Assembly: GCA_003281365.1 (NCBI GenBank)
Contig: QCCF01000006.1
Span: 1-64,000, forward strand
From: Prochlorococcus sp. AG-347-K18
Lineage (GTDB): Bacteria > Cyanobacteriota > Cyanobacteriia > PCC-6307 > Cyanobiaceae
Reading direction: 5' to 3'
DNA: 64,000 nt
The stretch's first letter is position 1, and every line of letters starts with the position of its first letter. Positions 31,673-42,806 of this stretch are shown one piece after another. A program made the position numbers and the translations under genes. A model generated the notes under the pieces. The model did not search any database and was not told the origin of the DNA. It saw only the letters and a program-made list of their open reading frames with translations.

Positions 31673-32536
31673 ATGCAAAAGTTTTTTAACAAGATGCTTT
31701 GCATCTCATTAATCAGTTTTTACTTTGTAAAAGTAGAACAAGTTCAATCATTAGTGCCATATTATTATTTCCCAACGATTAAAAGTATTCAGAAGGAAAG
31801 TTTATCTCTTGGTCAATATGCATATCAACTTCTATATTTTGGACAATACGAAGAAAGCCTTAAGTTCGCAAGATTAGCAGTAAAAATAAATAAGACAGAT
31901 GAAAAATTGTGGCTAACTTTAGCTGAAACACAAATAGCTAACCAGCTATACAAAAAGGCATTAAAATCTTTAAATAAAGCACAAAAAATAAATTCAAATA
32001 TTAGTGAAATATACTTTATTAAAAGCAATATATATTTTAAAATTTCAGAATTAGAAAATGCAAAAACTGCCTTAGAAACTGGATTAAAGATTGATCCTAA
32101 CAATCATAAAGCTATTTTTCAATTAGGAAATATATTATTAAAGAAAAAAAAATTCCCAGAAGCTATTGATAATTTTGAAAAATCTATAAAACTTAAACCT
32201 GATTTCTGGCAAGCTATAAATAATAAAGGATTAGCTTATTTTGAAACAAACAACATAAATCTCTCTATAAAACATTTTGAAAAAGCAATCGCTATTCAGG
32301 AAAATGCAGAACCATTACTAGGGCTTGCTTCATGTATAAGAATGAGAGATATTGAATTATCTCTTGAACTAGCAAAAAAAGCCTTAATTAAGGATCCTAA
32401 CTATGTGGATTATGGTTTTAGGAAAGAACAATTATGGGGAGAAAATTTACAAACTTCAACAGAAATCCTCTTACAAAATGAGCAGCTAAAGAAACACGTA
32501 ATATTGGCAAAATCTAAAATAAATAGATCTTCTTAA
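31673..32536 (+). CDS. TPR-repeat protein with signal-like N-terminus
   Basis: Multiple TPR motifs (KAIFQLGNILLKKKKFPEAIDNFEKSIKLKPDFWQAINNKGLAYF). Confidence 0.9.
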   Translation: MQKFFNKMLCISLISFYFVKVEQVQSLVPYYYFPTIKSIQKESLSLGQYAYQLLYFGQYEESLKFARLAVKINKTDEKLWLTLAETQIANQLYKKALKSLNKAQKINSNISEIYFIKSNIYFKISELENAKTALETGLKIDPNNHKAIFQLGNILLKKKKFPEAIDNFEKSIKLKPDFWQAINNKGLAYFETNNINLSIKHFEKAIAIQENAEPLLGLASCIRMRDIELSLELAKKALIKDPNYVDYGFRKEQLWGENLQTSTEILLQNEQLKKHVILAKSKINRSS

Positions 32537-32613
32537 GTTTCAAGACTGGTAAATATTTGTATACCTATTAGTCTTAATTTAGTTAATGAATAAATAATTA
32601 ATTTTGCTTTCTA

Positions 32614-35058
32614 ATGGATAAGAACAAATTCACTTCTATCTCTCTACAAGAAGAAATGCAACGTTCTTATTTGGAATATGCAATGAGTGTAATAGTTGGT
32701 CGTGCTCTTCCTGATGCGAGGGATGGCCTTAAACCTGTCCAGAGAAGAATATTATTTGCTATGTATGAATTAGGTTTAACACCGGATAGACCGTTCAGAA
32801 AATGTGCGAGAGTGGTTGGTGATGTACTGGGCAAGTATCATCCTCATGGAGATCAAGCAGTATATGATGCATTAGTAAGGTTAGTACAAAATTTTTCAAC
32901 TAAATATCCGACTCTTGATGGACATGGAAATTTTGGATCAGTAGATAATGATCCACCAGCAGCAATGAGATACACTGAGACAAGATTAGCACCAATAGCT
33001 CACAAAGCTTTTCTTGAAGAAATTGGATCAGAAACCGTAAATTTTTCCAATAATTTTGATGGTTCTCAAAAAGAACCAGACATTCTTCCCGCTCAACTTC
33101 CATTTTTACTATTAAATGGATCATCAGGAATTGCTGTTGGTATGGCCACTAATATTCCTCCTCACAACCTTGGCGAAATAATAGATGGTTTGGTTGCATT
33201 AATAAAAAATAAAGATATTAGTGATAGAAAACTTTCTAACATTATAAAAGGGCCAGACTTTCCCACAGGCGGAGAATTAATTTACAGTCGATCTATAGCT
33301 GAACTTTATGAAACAGGAAAAGGATCAGTTACGATCAGAGGCGTTATAAAAAAAGAAGAATTAAATTTTGGTAAAGGGAAACATAAAAGAAATGCCTTAA
33401 TAATTACAGAACTTCCTTATCAAATAAGTAAAGCAGGGTGGATAGAAAAATTAGCAGATCTAGTTAATGCAGGCAAAATTAACGGAATCTCTGATATTAG
33501 AGATGAAAGTGATAGAGATGGAATGCGAATTCTAATAGAATTGAAAAAAGATTCTAATGCTGAAATTGTAATTTCTAATTTATACAAAAAGACAACTCTT
33601 CAAACAAACTTTGGAGCAATATTTTTAGCTTTAATTAATGGCAAGCCAGTACAACTAAACCTGAAACAATATCTAAATTACTTTCTAGAATTTAGAGAAG
33701 AAACAATTAAAAAGAGAACTAATTATTTCCTAAAAAACACTCTTGAAAAATTAGAAATCTTAGAGGGGTTATCTAGAGCAACAAAAAACATTAAAAGAGT
33801 TATTGAAATTCTTCAAAACTCAGAAAATTCTCTAGAAGCTAAATCAAAATTAATTAATAATTTTTTCTTAAGTGAAAAACAAGCAAGTTCTGTTTTGGAC
33901 ATGCCACTAAAAAAATTAACAAATCTAGAAAGAAATCAAATAGATGATGATATTAAAAAATTAAAAGATAAAAGAAATTATTATCAAAAATTATTAAATG
34001 AAAGAAAATTATTACTTGAATTACTAGTAGAAGAATTATTAATATTGAAAAAAAATTATAATGTTAAAAGGAAAACAAAGGTTCTTGTAAATATTGATCA
34101 CGATGAAGAATTAGAGACTCTTAATAATCAAATATTGGATGATTTTATAAACAAAAAAACAAAATTATATATTGACAATAGGTTATATTTGAGGAAAATG
34201 ATTTTTGGTAACTACAAGAAATCATTTGAAGATGCAGATAAAATTATAGATAATAGAAATATTCAAAAATTTATTTGTAATATTGAGAAAAATATAAAGA
34301 TTATTGGAATCACTTTCACCGGAAGAGTTTTTCATATTGACTGGGAGTCAAATATTAATAATGACTATAAATTAGATAATAAAATTCTAGGAAATATAGA
34401 TCCTAATGAAATTATAAATTTTCATTCAATTAAAAAGGGAATAAATAATTACTTATGTATCTTGACTTCAGAGGGAAGATTTAAAAAAGTGTTGTTTGAT
34501 GAAGATATGATTAAAAGTAATAGATCTTTTGCAATTACAAAATTAAAAAATAATATAAAAATTATTGATTCATTCATTTCTAGTAATGAAGAAAAAAATT
34601 TGATAATTTTAACCTCTATAGGGAGAATTTTTAAATTTAATTTATCAAATCAATTTTTAAGTCCAACGACTAAACAATCTCAAGGGTTTTTGCTTACAAA
34701 ACTTCTACCTACTGAAAAAATCGTTTCTTGTTGTCCATTTGAAAATGGAAAAAATATTTATTTAGTGTCTAAACAAGGAAAAATCTTTTACTTAAATAGT
34801 AATGAGATATATTACTCCAATGAATACAGTTTGGGATATATAAATGAGAAAATCCAACTTAAAAACGATGACTTCCTAAAAATATTACCAAATAACCACT
34901 TTATTGATATTGAAACTAATAAAAATAAATCTGCAAGATTAAATTGTGAGCAATTAAATTTCAAATCCAATAAAACAAATTACTTAATTGATTTTTTAAA
35001 GTTAGAAACAGATGAATATCTTGAAAACTGTTTTAGACTAAAAAACTTTCTTGACTAA
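32614..35058 (+). CDS. parC: DNA gyrase/topoisomerase IV subunit A-family protein (ParC-like)
   Basis: [37 protein letters not shown]; no recognisable QRRGGKG GyrA box. Confidence 0.88.
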   Translation: MDKNKFTSISLQEEMQRSYLEYAMSVIVGRALPDARDGLKPVQRRILFAMYELGLTPDRPFRKCARVVGDVLGKYHPHGDQAVYDALVRLVQNFSTKYPTLDGHGNFGSVDNDPPAAMRYTETRLAPIAHKAFLEEIGSETVNFSNNFDGSQKEPDILPAQLPFLLLNGSSGIAVGMATNIPPHNLGEIIDGLVALIKNKDISDRKLSNIIKGPDFPTGGELIYSRSIAELYETGKGSVTIRGVIKKEELNFGKGKHKRNALIITELPYQISKAGWIEKLADLVNAGKINGISDIRDESDRDGMRILIELKKDSNAEIVISNLYKKTTLQTNFGAIFLALINGKPVQLNLKQYLNYFLEFREETIKKRTNYFLKNTLEKLEILEGLSRATKNIKRVIEILQNSENSLEAKSKLINNFFLSEKQASSVLDMPLKKLTNLERNQIDDDIKKLKDKRNYYQKLLNERKLLLELLVEELLILKKNYNVKRKTKVLVNIDHDEELETLNNQILDDFINKKTKLYIDNRLYLRKMIFGNYKKSFEDADKIIDNRNIQKFICNIEKNIKIIGITFTGRVFHIDWESNINNDYKLDNKILGNIDPNEIINFHSIKKGINNYLCILTSEGRFKKVLFDEDMIKSNRSFAITKLKNNIKIIDSFISSNEEKNLIILTSIGRIFKFNLSNQFLSPTTKQSQGFLLTKLLPTEKIVSCCPFENGKNIYLVSKQGKIFYLNSNEIYYSNEYSLGYINEKIQLKNDDFLKILPNNHFIDIETNKNKSARLNCEQLNFKSNKTNYLIDFLKLETDEYLENCFRLKNFLD

Positions 35059-36515
35059 GATTTGTATTCATTTTCAACCCAGCTTAAATACTCTTGATTT
35101 ACAGTCCCTGTAACATAAGACCCAGTAAAACAACTCATCTCCAAATCTTTAATAGCGGAATTACCAATTATGGATTTGCGTAAATTTTCTACACTTTGAT
35201 AGACGAGATTATCAATTTCAAGTTGATCTGCAATTTGACTTATTGTTTTATTGTAAGCTATTAATTCGTCTCTATTTGGCATATTAATTCCATAAACATG
35301 CGGAAAGCGAACAGGCGGTGCTGCTGATGTAAAAAAGACTTTATTTGCTCCTGCATCTTTTGCCATCTGAACAATTTCTTTTGAAGTTGTACCTCTTACT
35401 ATTGAATCATCGACAATTAATACATTTTTATCTTTAAACTCTGCACTCATAGCATTTAATTTTTGTCTTACAGATTTCTTACGTTTTTGCTGACCAGGCA
35501 TAATGAATGTTCTTCCAACATATCTATTTTTAAAAAAACCTTCTCTATACTCTATACCTAACTGTCGTGCAACTTGCATAGCGGCAGGACGAGAAGAATC
35601 AGGAATAGGCATTACAACATCAATATCTCCTGTATTTACTTGTTCTTTTATTGTTTCCGCCAAATAATCCCCCATTTTTAAACGAGCTTTATACACAGAA
35701 ATCCCATTCATTATTGAATCTGGCCTTGCTAAATAAACATATTCAAAAGCACAGGGAAATAACATTGGATCTTCAGAACATTGTTTAGAAAAAAACTCGC
35801 CATTAAGATTTATAAATATAGCTTCTCCAGGTTCAACATCTCTCACTACTTGATAATCATTATTCTCTAGTACTAGAGATTCACTAGCAACCATCCACTC
35901 TTCTCTTTTAGTGTTTAATGAAAGTCTTTTCCCTATTACTAGAGGTCTAATACCAAAAGGATCTCTGAATGCTAATAAACCATGTCCAGAAATCAATGCA
36001 ATTGATGCATAAGATCCCTGAATTCTTTTATGCAGAGATTTGACAGAATCAAAAATGATATCTGGTTCCAATTTTTGATTCTGAACTTGTTCTTGCAATT
36101 CTGTAGCAAATACATTTAGCAACATTTCAGTATCACTTGAAGAATTAGTGTGTCTCTTATCAATATTAAATAATTGTTTTTCTAAATCTCTAGTATTAGT
36201 CAAATTGCCATTATGTATTAAAACAATGCCGTAAGGTGCATTGACATAAAACGGCTGAGCTTCTTCAACACTTTCTGCTGAACCCTTTGTTGCATATCTA
36301 ACATGACCCAATCCAATTTTGCCAATCAAATTCCTCATGTCTCTAGTTCTATAAGCAGTATTAACTTGACCTTTAGACTTGTGTATATGAAAAATAGTAT
36401 TTTCCATAGTAGCAATGCCTGTTGAGTCTTGACCTCTATGCTGTAAAAGTAAAAGACTATCGTAAATTTGTTGATTTACATCTTCTGATGAAACAATTCC
36501 AACTATTCCGCACAT
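35055..36515 (-). CDS. purF: Amidophosphoribosyltransferase
   Basis: MCGIVGIVS nucleophile Cys, [31 protein letters not shown]. Confidence 0.98.
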   Translation of the reverse strand: MCGIVGIVSSEDVNQQIYDSLLLLQHRGQDSTGIATMENTIFHIHKSKGQVNTAYRTRDMRNLIGKIGLGHVRYATKGSAESVEEAQPFYVNAPYGIVLIHNGNLTNTRDLEKQLFNIDKRHTNSSSDTEMLLNVFATELQEQVQNQKLEPDIIFDSVKSLHKRIQGSYASIALISGHGLLAFRDPFGIRPLVIGKRLSLNTKREEWMVASESLVLENNDYQVVRDVEPGEAIFINLNGEFFSKQCSEDPMLFPCAFEYVYLARPDSIMNGISVYKARLKMGDYLAETIKEQVNTGDIDVVMPIPDSSRPAAMQVARQLGIEYREGFFKNRYVGRTFIMPGQQKRKKSVRQKLNAMSAEFKDKNVLIVDDSIVRGTTSKEIVQMAKDAGANKVFFTSAAPPVRFPHVYGINMPNRDELIAYNKTISQIADQLEIDNLVYQSVENLRKSIIGNSAIKDLEMSCFTGSYVTGTVNQEYLSWVENEYKS

Positions 36516-36562
36516 AACCTAATTTCTTAAAAATTTTGAAAGTTGAAAATATTCTTTCATTT

Positions 36563-38902
36563 TTAGAGATAACCTGAAATACTATTATTAAATTTTTCGG
36601 TTAATTCCTCAACCCTAATATTGCAAATATTTTTTTTCTGAATTGTTATCTCGAGAGTCTCACTAGAAACATAACCAATTTTTTTTAAGTAAACACTACT
36701 TTTGGCATTTAATTGAGTTTTCTTTAGATAATCAAGCCATTCTTTTTCTTTCTTATTATCTATCGAAAAAATTATTCTAGAACCACCTTCTGCAAACAAT
36801 AAATTGTCATCTCTATTGAGATTTTTATTTAATTCTATCGTTGCACCTTTTGAAGACAAAATACAACACTCTGATAAAGCTATAGCTAACCCACCATCAC
36901 TTATATCGTGAGAAGAAACTACGAAATTATTTAAAATCGCATTTCGTAAAAAACTTTGGCAAAACTTTTCATCAAGCAAATCTATTTTTGGTGGCCGACC
37001 TGTAATTTCTCCGTGAAAATACTCCAAATAAGAAGTGGCTGCCAATGATATTTCTGAATTATAAGAACCAATTAACCAGATTTGATCATTAATATTTTTC
37101 CATTCACTACTTATAGCTTTTTGAACATTATCTATCTTCCCAACCATTCCTATAACTGGAGTGGGATTTATAGGGGTAATTTCATTATCTTTACTTTTTG
37201 ATTCATTATATAGTGAAACATTTCCACCTGTAACAGGGGTTTCTAACATTTTACAGGCTTCGGAAATTCCATCGCAAGAAGAAGAAAGTTGCCAATATCC
37301 TATTTCTGTCTCAGGAGAAGGGAAATTTAAGTTATTTGTGATAGCCAAAGGTTCAGCACCAACACAACTAACGTTTCTAGCTGACTCAGCAACTGCAGCT
37401 ATTGTTCCTCTAAAAGGATCAAGATACACCCATCTACTATTACAATCAACTGAAGCAGCAACTCCAGCGAACACTTTATTTTTATTTTTTTCATTTTGTT
37501 CCCTTAATCTTATTACAGCTGCATCTGATTCTCCTGGCTTAAAAATTGTATTTGACTGAACTTGAGAGTCATACTGTTTATAAATCCATCTCTTAGAAGC
37601 TATAGAAGGATTAGAAAGAAGTTTTAAAATAATTTGAGAATAAGAAAAATGCTTTTTTTCTTTTAGTGAAAGTATTTTTTGGTTATTAATTTCAGGTAAA
37701 TTACTTTCTTTCCACTCCCATTTCTTTAATAAATAATCAGGTGGATTATTTAATATATTATGAACATTCACAGGAGTATCATCAGATAAAGCAGAGGTAG
37801 GGATTTGAGCAACAATTTTTCCATTATGAGAGATAATGACCTCATTCTTTTCTATAACTTCACCAATGACATTTGCGTATAATCCCCATTTATTAAATTT
37901 TTTTATGAGATTATTAATTTTTTCTTTCTTAACAACAAACAACATTCTCTCTTGCGATTCAGATAATAAATATTGATAAGAAGACATATTATCTTCTCTA
38001 GATGGAACTAAATCTAAATCAATAGATATCCCTAACTTTCCATTTGCAGCCATTTCCGCACTACTACAAGTTAAGCCTGCTGCTCCCATATCTTGAGCTG
38101 CGATTACATCTCCTGTTTTGAAAGCATCTAAACAGGCTTCAATCAAACTTTTCTCAATAAATGGATCACCTACTTGAACTGCAGGCCTATCATCTAAAGA
38201 AGCTGAAGTTAATTCTGAACTTGCGAAGCTAGCCCCACCAACACCGTCTCTTCCAGTTGTATTCCCAACATATAATACTGGTGAGCCTACATTTTCAGCT
38301 CCAGAACAAACGATTTCATCAGTCTCTAAAAGTCCTAAAGCCATAACATTAACTAAAGGATTTCCAGAATAACTATCATCAAAATCAATTTCACCACCAA
38401 TAGTTGGCACACCTACACAATTTCCATAATGTGCAATACCGGATACAACTCCTCGAAGCAAATCGACATTTGAGGTTTTTTCAAGGTTTCCAAATCTCAA
38501 AGAATTCAATACTGCAATTGGCCTTGCTCCCATCGTAAAAATATCTCTTAATATTCCTCCTACACCTGTTGCTGCCCCTTGAAAAGGTTCAATTGCAGAA
38601 GGATGATTATGGCTTTCTATTTTAAAAACAAGTTTTTGATTATTTCCCACATTAATGACACCAGCATTTTCACCAGGACCAACTAAAACACTTTTTCCTT
38701 TGGTTGGAAACTTAGAAAGTAGTGGTTTTGAATTTCTATAACAACAATGTTCAGACCACATAACACCAAACATTCCTAATTCAGTCCTATTAGGTCTTCT
38801 ATTTAATCTTTTACAAATTTCTTCATAATCATTAAATGTTAAATTTTCAACTTTAAGAACTTCATGAAGATCATATAGATCATTATTTTCTAAATTTATC
38901 AT
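36563..38902 (-). CDS. purL: Phosphoribosylformylglycinamidine synthase subunit PurL
   Basis: [54 protein letters not shown]. Confidence 0.98.
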   Translation of the reverse strand: MINLENNDLYDLHEVLKVENLTFNDYEEICKRLNRRPNRTELGMFGVMWSEHCCYRNSKPLLSKFPTKGKSVLVGPGENAGVINVGNNQKLVFKIESHNHPSAIEPFQGAATGVGGILRDIFTMGARPIAVLNSLRFGNLEKTSNVDLLRGVVSGIAHYGNCVGVPTIGGEIDFDDSYSGNPLVNVMALGLLETDEIVCSGAENVGSPVLYVGNTTGRDGVGGASFASSELTSASLDDRPAVQVGDPFIEKSLIEACLDAFKTGDVIAAQDMGAAGLTCSSAEMAANGKLGISIDLDLVPSREDNMSSYQYLLSESQERMLFVVKKEKINNLIKKFNKWGLYANVIGEVIEKNEVIISHNGKIVAQIPTSALSDDTPVNVHNILNNPPDYLLKKWEWKESNLPEINNQKILSLKEKKHFSYSQIILKLLSNPSIASKRWIYKQYDSQVQSNTIFKPGESDAAVIRLREQNEKNKNKVFAGVAASVDCNSRWVYLDPFRGTIAAVAESARNVSCVGAEPLAITNNLNFPSPETEIGYWQLSSSCDGISEACKMLETPVTGGNVSLYNESKSKDNEITPINPTPVIGMVGKIDNVQKAISSEWKNINDQIWLIGSYNSEISLAATSYLEYFHGEITGRPPKIDLLDEKFCQSFLRNAILNNFVVSSHDISDGGLAIALSECCILSSKGATIELNKNLNRDDNLLFAEGGSRIIFSIDNKKEKEWLDYLKKTQLNAKSSVYLKKIGYVSSETLEITIQKKNICNIRVEELTEKFNNSISGYL

Positions 38903-38905
38903 TAT

Positions 38906-39613
38906 TTAAATCCAAGGGTCATCTTCTCTTTTTTCCTTAAAAGATCTTGATGTTCTTTCATTATTATAAAAACTTTCTTGTTTAAAATCTAAATTTTGGT
39001 TTATATCTTCATCTTCTTCAAGCCAATCTTCTAATCTATTTGCAGCTATATTTTTCATATCATCAAATCTATTAATGATTTTTTTTCCTTTTTGCAAAAA
39101 TTCATGCTTTATACTCGATTTAATTAACGTTAAATCATCTAAAGAATTACTTTCACAAAAAACTAATCCAGGCTGTTGATCATTAATATTATTAATATTT
39201 AATCTCCATCTACTAGATCCAGGTATCTTAGGGTTCGCTCTAGAAACTAAATAATATTTAATTTGACCAGTTTTCATGTCAAATAGAAAATCCGCTAAGA
39301 CTCCTATTTTTGAACCCTTTCTATTTATCAAATTAGCTTCTATTAAATTTGGAAATCTATTTAAAGTTGCCAAATCAGAAATCGCGGGATCTCCCTTTAC
39401 GTAAATTTCATTATCTATTATTTGGGAAATTTGATTTAATCTCCAAACATTACGTTTTAGATCAAAGTTTGAAGGACGAGAGTACCAGCCTAAGATCCTA
39501 TGAACCGGAGGGTGCATCCAAACATTTTCACCACTTCCGTAATTAAGAGCCATATTACCCTTAACATTATAATTTAGTAATTCACTTAAAAAAATTTCTT
39601 TAGGGAGTCTCAA
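38906..39613 (-). CDS. PRC-barrel domain protein
   Basis: RKGSKIGVLADFLFDMKTGQIKYYLVSR; position next to dnaN. Confidence 0.85.
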   Translation of the reverse strand: MRLPKEIFLSELLNYNVKGNMALNYGSGENVWMHPPVHRILGWYSRPSNFDLKRNVWRLNQISQIIDNEIYVKGDPAISDLATLNRFPNLIEANLINRKGSKIGVLADFLFDMKTGQIKYYLVSRANPKIPGSSRWRLNINNINDQQPGLVFCESNSLDDLTLIKSSIKHEFLQKGKKIINRFDDMKNIAANRLEDWLEEDEDINQNLDFKQESFYNNERTSRSFKEKREDDPWI

Positions 39614-39614
39614 C

Positions 39615-40772
39615 TTAAGAACGAACCTGAACAGGCATAACTAAATAAGTAAAAGAATTAAAATTATCTTCTGGAACAAAAACAGCTGGGGTAGTTGAAA
39701 GATTACACTTTAAAAGTACATTTTCAGAAGAAATAACTTTTAAACCTTCTAAAAGGTATCTCACATTAAAAGCAATATCAAAATCTTCTCCAGAAGAAGA
39801 CACAGGTACTGATTCATTTGCATTTCCAATATCTTGTGCATCAGCGCTTATTGAAGCTAACTCTGTATCATCCAATTTAATCTTGACAACACTACTTTGC
39901 TGATCAGCTAATACAGCAATTCTTTCTAATGAGTCAATCAATTTTTTAGTATTAAAATTAAAAATTTTAGAAAAATTATCAGGTATTAATTGTGAGTAAT
40001 TTGGATATGTTCCTTCCAGAGTTCTTGTTGTAATTATTTGATTTGAAGAAATAAAAACTACTTGTCCCTTATCATAAAAAAGTTTTATTGAATTTTCTGA
40101 ACCTCTCAAAGAAACTAGTTTTTCAATTTCTCTTAAAGATCTTGTGGGGATAGTTACTGATAAATCACTTTCTTGAAAAGATAAATTTTCATTATTTTTA
40201 AGGTGTTCTTCATTACCAATTAGAGCAACAGCCAATCTATGTCCATCTGTTGAAGCAGACTCTAAATAATTTTGTTTAAAAGTAAAATTGACTCCTGTAA
40301 GTAATTGCTTTGAATCATCATTACTACTTGCAAAAATAGTTGATTTTAAAGCTTTTAAAAATGAACTAGGCTCAATATTTATAGAGGTGCCACTTTCAAC
40401 AAATGGTAACTTAGGATAATCATCAGAAGGAATACCCTTGATATTAAAAGAACCTCTATCACTTTTTATTAAAATATTATCTGAATTTTCATCCACTTCC
40501 AAAGAGACAGGCGTTTCATTAGGTAATTTATTTACTATTTCAGATAAAAGTTTGGAAGGTATAGTAATAGCTCCACTATTTTTGACAGTTCCATCGAAAG
40601 AAGTTTGAATTCCTAAATTAAGGTCAAAACCCGTCAAACTTATTTTATTCGTTCCTTGGTCAGCTGTTAAAAGTATATTCGCAAGAATTGGATGAGTTGG
40701 TCGCGAAGCAACCGCTTTATTTACTAATTGTATAGCATTATTCAATTCATTTTGATTACAAATAATCTCCAT
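39615..40772 (-). CDS. dnaN: DNA polymerase III beta sliding clamp
   Basis: ASRPTHPILANILL, TDGHRLA, C-terminal YLVMPVQVR. Confidence 0.98.
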   Translation of the reverse strand: MEIICNQNELNNAIQLVNKAVASRPTHPILANILLTADQGTNKISLTGFDLNLGIQTSFDGTVKNSGAITIPSKLLSEIVNKLPNETPVSLEVDENSDNILIKSDRGSFNIKGIPSDDYPKLPFVESGTSINIEPSSFLKALKSTIFASSNDDSKQLLTGVNFTFKQNYLESASTDGHRLAVALIGNEEHLKNNENLSFQESDLSVTIPTRSLREIEKLVSLRGSENSIKLFYDKGQVVFISSNQIITTRTLEGTYPNYSQLIPDNFSKIFNFNTKKLIDSLERIAVLADQQSSVVKIKLDDTELASISADAQDIGNANESVPVSSSGEDFDIAFNVRYLLEGLKVISSENVLLKCNLSTTPAVFVPEDNFNSFTYLVMPVQVRS

Positions 40773-41108
40773 CGAAATTTAGATCCTTTTTATAAATACA
40801 ATATACTTTTTTCGTAAATTAAATTCAATAATTTATTTTATTCTTTCTTTTAATAAAAAATAAATAAATAAATAAAAATATTAGTAGTAGTAGTTGCTGT
40901 GGAAAATGTGGAAAACATATAACAAAAACCTAATTCTTTTATTTTTTCGGATTTTTAATAAGTGGAAAAAAAATTTAATATGTTGAATAAATTTGAAATT
41001 TTATGACAAGACAAAAACTATTCAACAAAGTAAACATTTTATTAAGTATTTTTCAACAAATAAACTTTGGTTTTAATTGATTTCCACAGACACTAATTTT
41101 ATTGGTTT
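40773..41108. other. Candidate chromosomal replication origin (oriC) / dnaN promoter region
   Basis: Two abutting copies of TTTTCCACA (as tgtggaaaa) at 40898-40906 and 40907-40915, one-mismatch copies at 40961, 41050 and 41080, very AT-rich tract; adjacent to dnaN. Confidence 0.75.
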
Positions 41109-42212
41109 TTAATAACCTAAAATTTTGGTTATATTTTTTAACGAAGGTTCAATATTTTTTCTAAAAACTGCATCATTATTTTTAATAGCACAATCAGGAT
41201 CTTTCAATCCATTTCCTGTAAGTACACAAACAATTGTAGATTCTTTTTGAATTCTATTTTTATTCTTAATAAGGCCAGCAACTGATGCTGCACTAGCAGG
41301 TTCACAAAAAATGCCTTCTTTGGCCAGAACTTTATAAGCATTGATTATTTCTTCGTCAGTAACTGACTGAAAGTCTCCTTTACTTTCTTTTTTTACTATT
41401 TTTGCTTTTTCTCTATTGACAGGATTTCCAATTCTTATTGCCGTTGCAATAGTCTCAGGATTTTTGACTATTATATTATTTACTAACGGAGCAGAACCCT
41501 CAGCTTGAAAACCCATCATAAGTGGTAATTTTATATTTCTTTTAATTTTTGAATATTCTTTAAAGCCCAACCAATAAGCAGTAATATTGCCAGCATTTCC
41601 CATTGGAATACATAGCCAGTCAGGGGAAATACCTAAATCATCTATAATCTCAAAAGCTGCTGTTTTTTGTCCTTGTATTCGATAAGGATTAACAGAATTA
41701 ACAAGTTCTATTGGATGTTCAGAGGATAAATCTCTTACAATTTCTAAAGCTTTATCAAAATTGCCGTTTATAGAAATTATCTCAGCTCCATACATTAAAG
41801 CTTGTGCAAGTTTGCCTTGTGCAACAAATCCTTCAGGTATTAACACATAAGGTTTCAAACCACCTCTAGAAGCATAAGCGGCTGCAGCTGCAGAAGTATT
41901 TCCAGTACTCGCACAAATTACAGCTTCACGACCCTCTTCTTTTGCCTTGCTAATGGCCATAGTCATTCCGCGATCTTTAAAAGATCCTGTGGGATTCAGG
42001 CCATCATACTTTAAAAAAACTTTTGTTCCATTTCCAATTAAATTGCTAATAGAGTCACTAAAAATTAATGGAGTATTTCCTTCATTTAAAGAGATAATAG
42101 GTGTTTTTTTTGTAACCGGAAGATATTGTTTGTAAGCTTCAATTAGACCTGGCCATCTTTTCTTTCTGTAATTGATACGTAGTTTATTTTTGATTTTATT
42201 TAATAACACCAT
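41109..42212 (-). CDS. thrC: Threonine synthase
   Basis: [40 protein letters not shown]. Confidence 0.97.
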   Translation of the reverse strand: MVLLNKIKNKLRINYRKKRWPGLIEAYKQYLPVTKKTPIISLNEGNTPLIFSDSISNLIGNGTKVFLKYDGLNPTGSFKDRGMTMAISKAKEEGREAVICASTGNTSAAAAAYASRGGLKPYVLIPEGFVAQGKLAQALMYGAEIISINGNFDKALEIVRDLSSEHPIELVNSVNPYRIQGQKTAAFEIIDDLGISPDWLCIPMGNAGNITAYWLGFKEYSKIKRNIKLPLMMGFQAEGSAPLVNNIIVKNPETIATAIRIGNPVNREKAKIVKKESKGDFQSVTDEEIINAYKVLAKEGIFCEPASAASVAGLIKNKNRIQKESTIVCVLTGNGLKDPDCAIKNNDAVFRKNIEPSLKNITKILGY

Positions 42213-42218
42213 AGATCT

Positions 42219-42806
42219 TTAATTTGTTTTAATTTTTTCTAGAGGAGAATTTGTAAAAAAGTCTAGTAATTCTGAGATTGATTCTACTTTATTCATAACT
42301 TTGCTTAAAGCGTTTACATCTAAAATAACAGTTTCAGTTGGATATCCTTCAAAAAAATTTATAAGATTAATTTTTCCATTTCCCAAGACAATACCCTTTA
42401 TAATGCTTGCTTTAAGCGCTAATACACCTGTCCTTTCATCAGTCGCTATGGGTGGGTGGATAATAGTTGAAAGTCTTGATAAAAAAACATTCCCTATTTC
42501 AGAGTTTACCAATTTGCTTGCAATCGTAATAGGAATCTCAAAATTTTTATTCAATACTGATCTAATTTCATTATCTGTAGATCCAGTTGCTCTTAAAATT
42601 CTGTTTAATTTTTTTGTGGAATTACCTTTTATAGCAAATTTTTTTAATGAATTTACTTCAATTGTTCTTGAAAATATACTGTATGTAATTTTGATTTCTT
42701 CGGCAGCATTAACTTTTGAAATATTAAAAAGTAATTGTGAACTTATTAAAATAAAAAATATTCTTTTTATTAAATATTTCATTTTAGATATTTGCACCAG
42801 CTGCAA
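42219..42806 (-). CDS. DUF1400-like secreted protein
   Basis: Signal-like N-terminus; domain resembling the alpha/beta-hydrolase-associated DUF1400 of cyanobacteria. Confidence 0.7.
   Translation of the reverse strand: MQLVQISKMKYLIKRIFFILISSQLLFNISKVNAAEEIKITYSIFSRTIEVNSLKKFAIKGNSTKKLNRILRATGSTDNEIRSVLNKNFEIPITIASKLVNSEIGNVFLSRLSTIIHPPIATDERTGVLALKASIIKGIVLGNGKINLINFFEGYPTETVILDVNALSKVMNKVESISELLDFFTNSPLEKIKTN

Noticed and set aside
37161-37559. 132-aa plus-strand ORF
   Set aside because: Antisense to purL, which is unambiguously coding.
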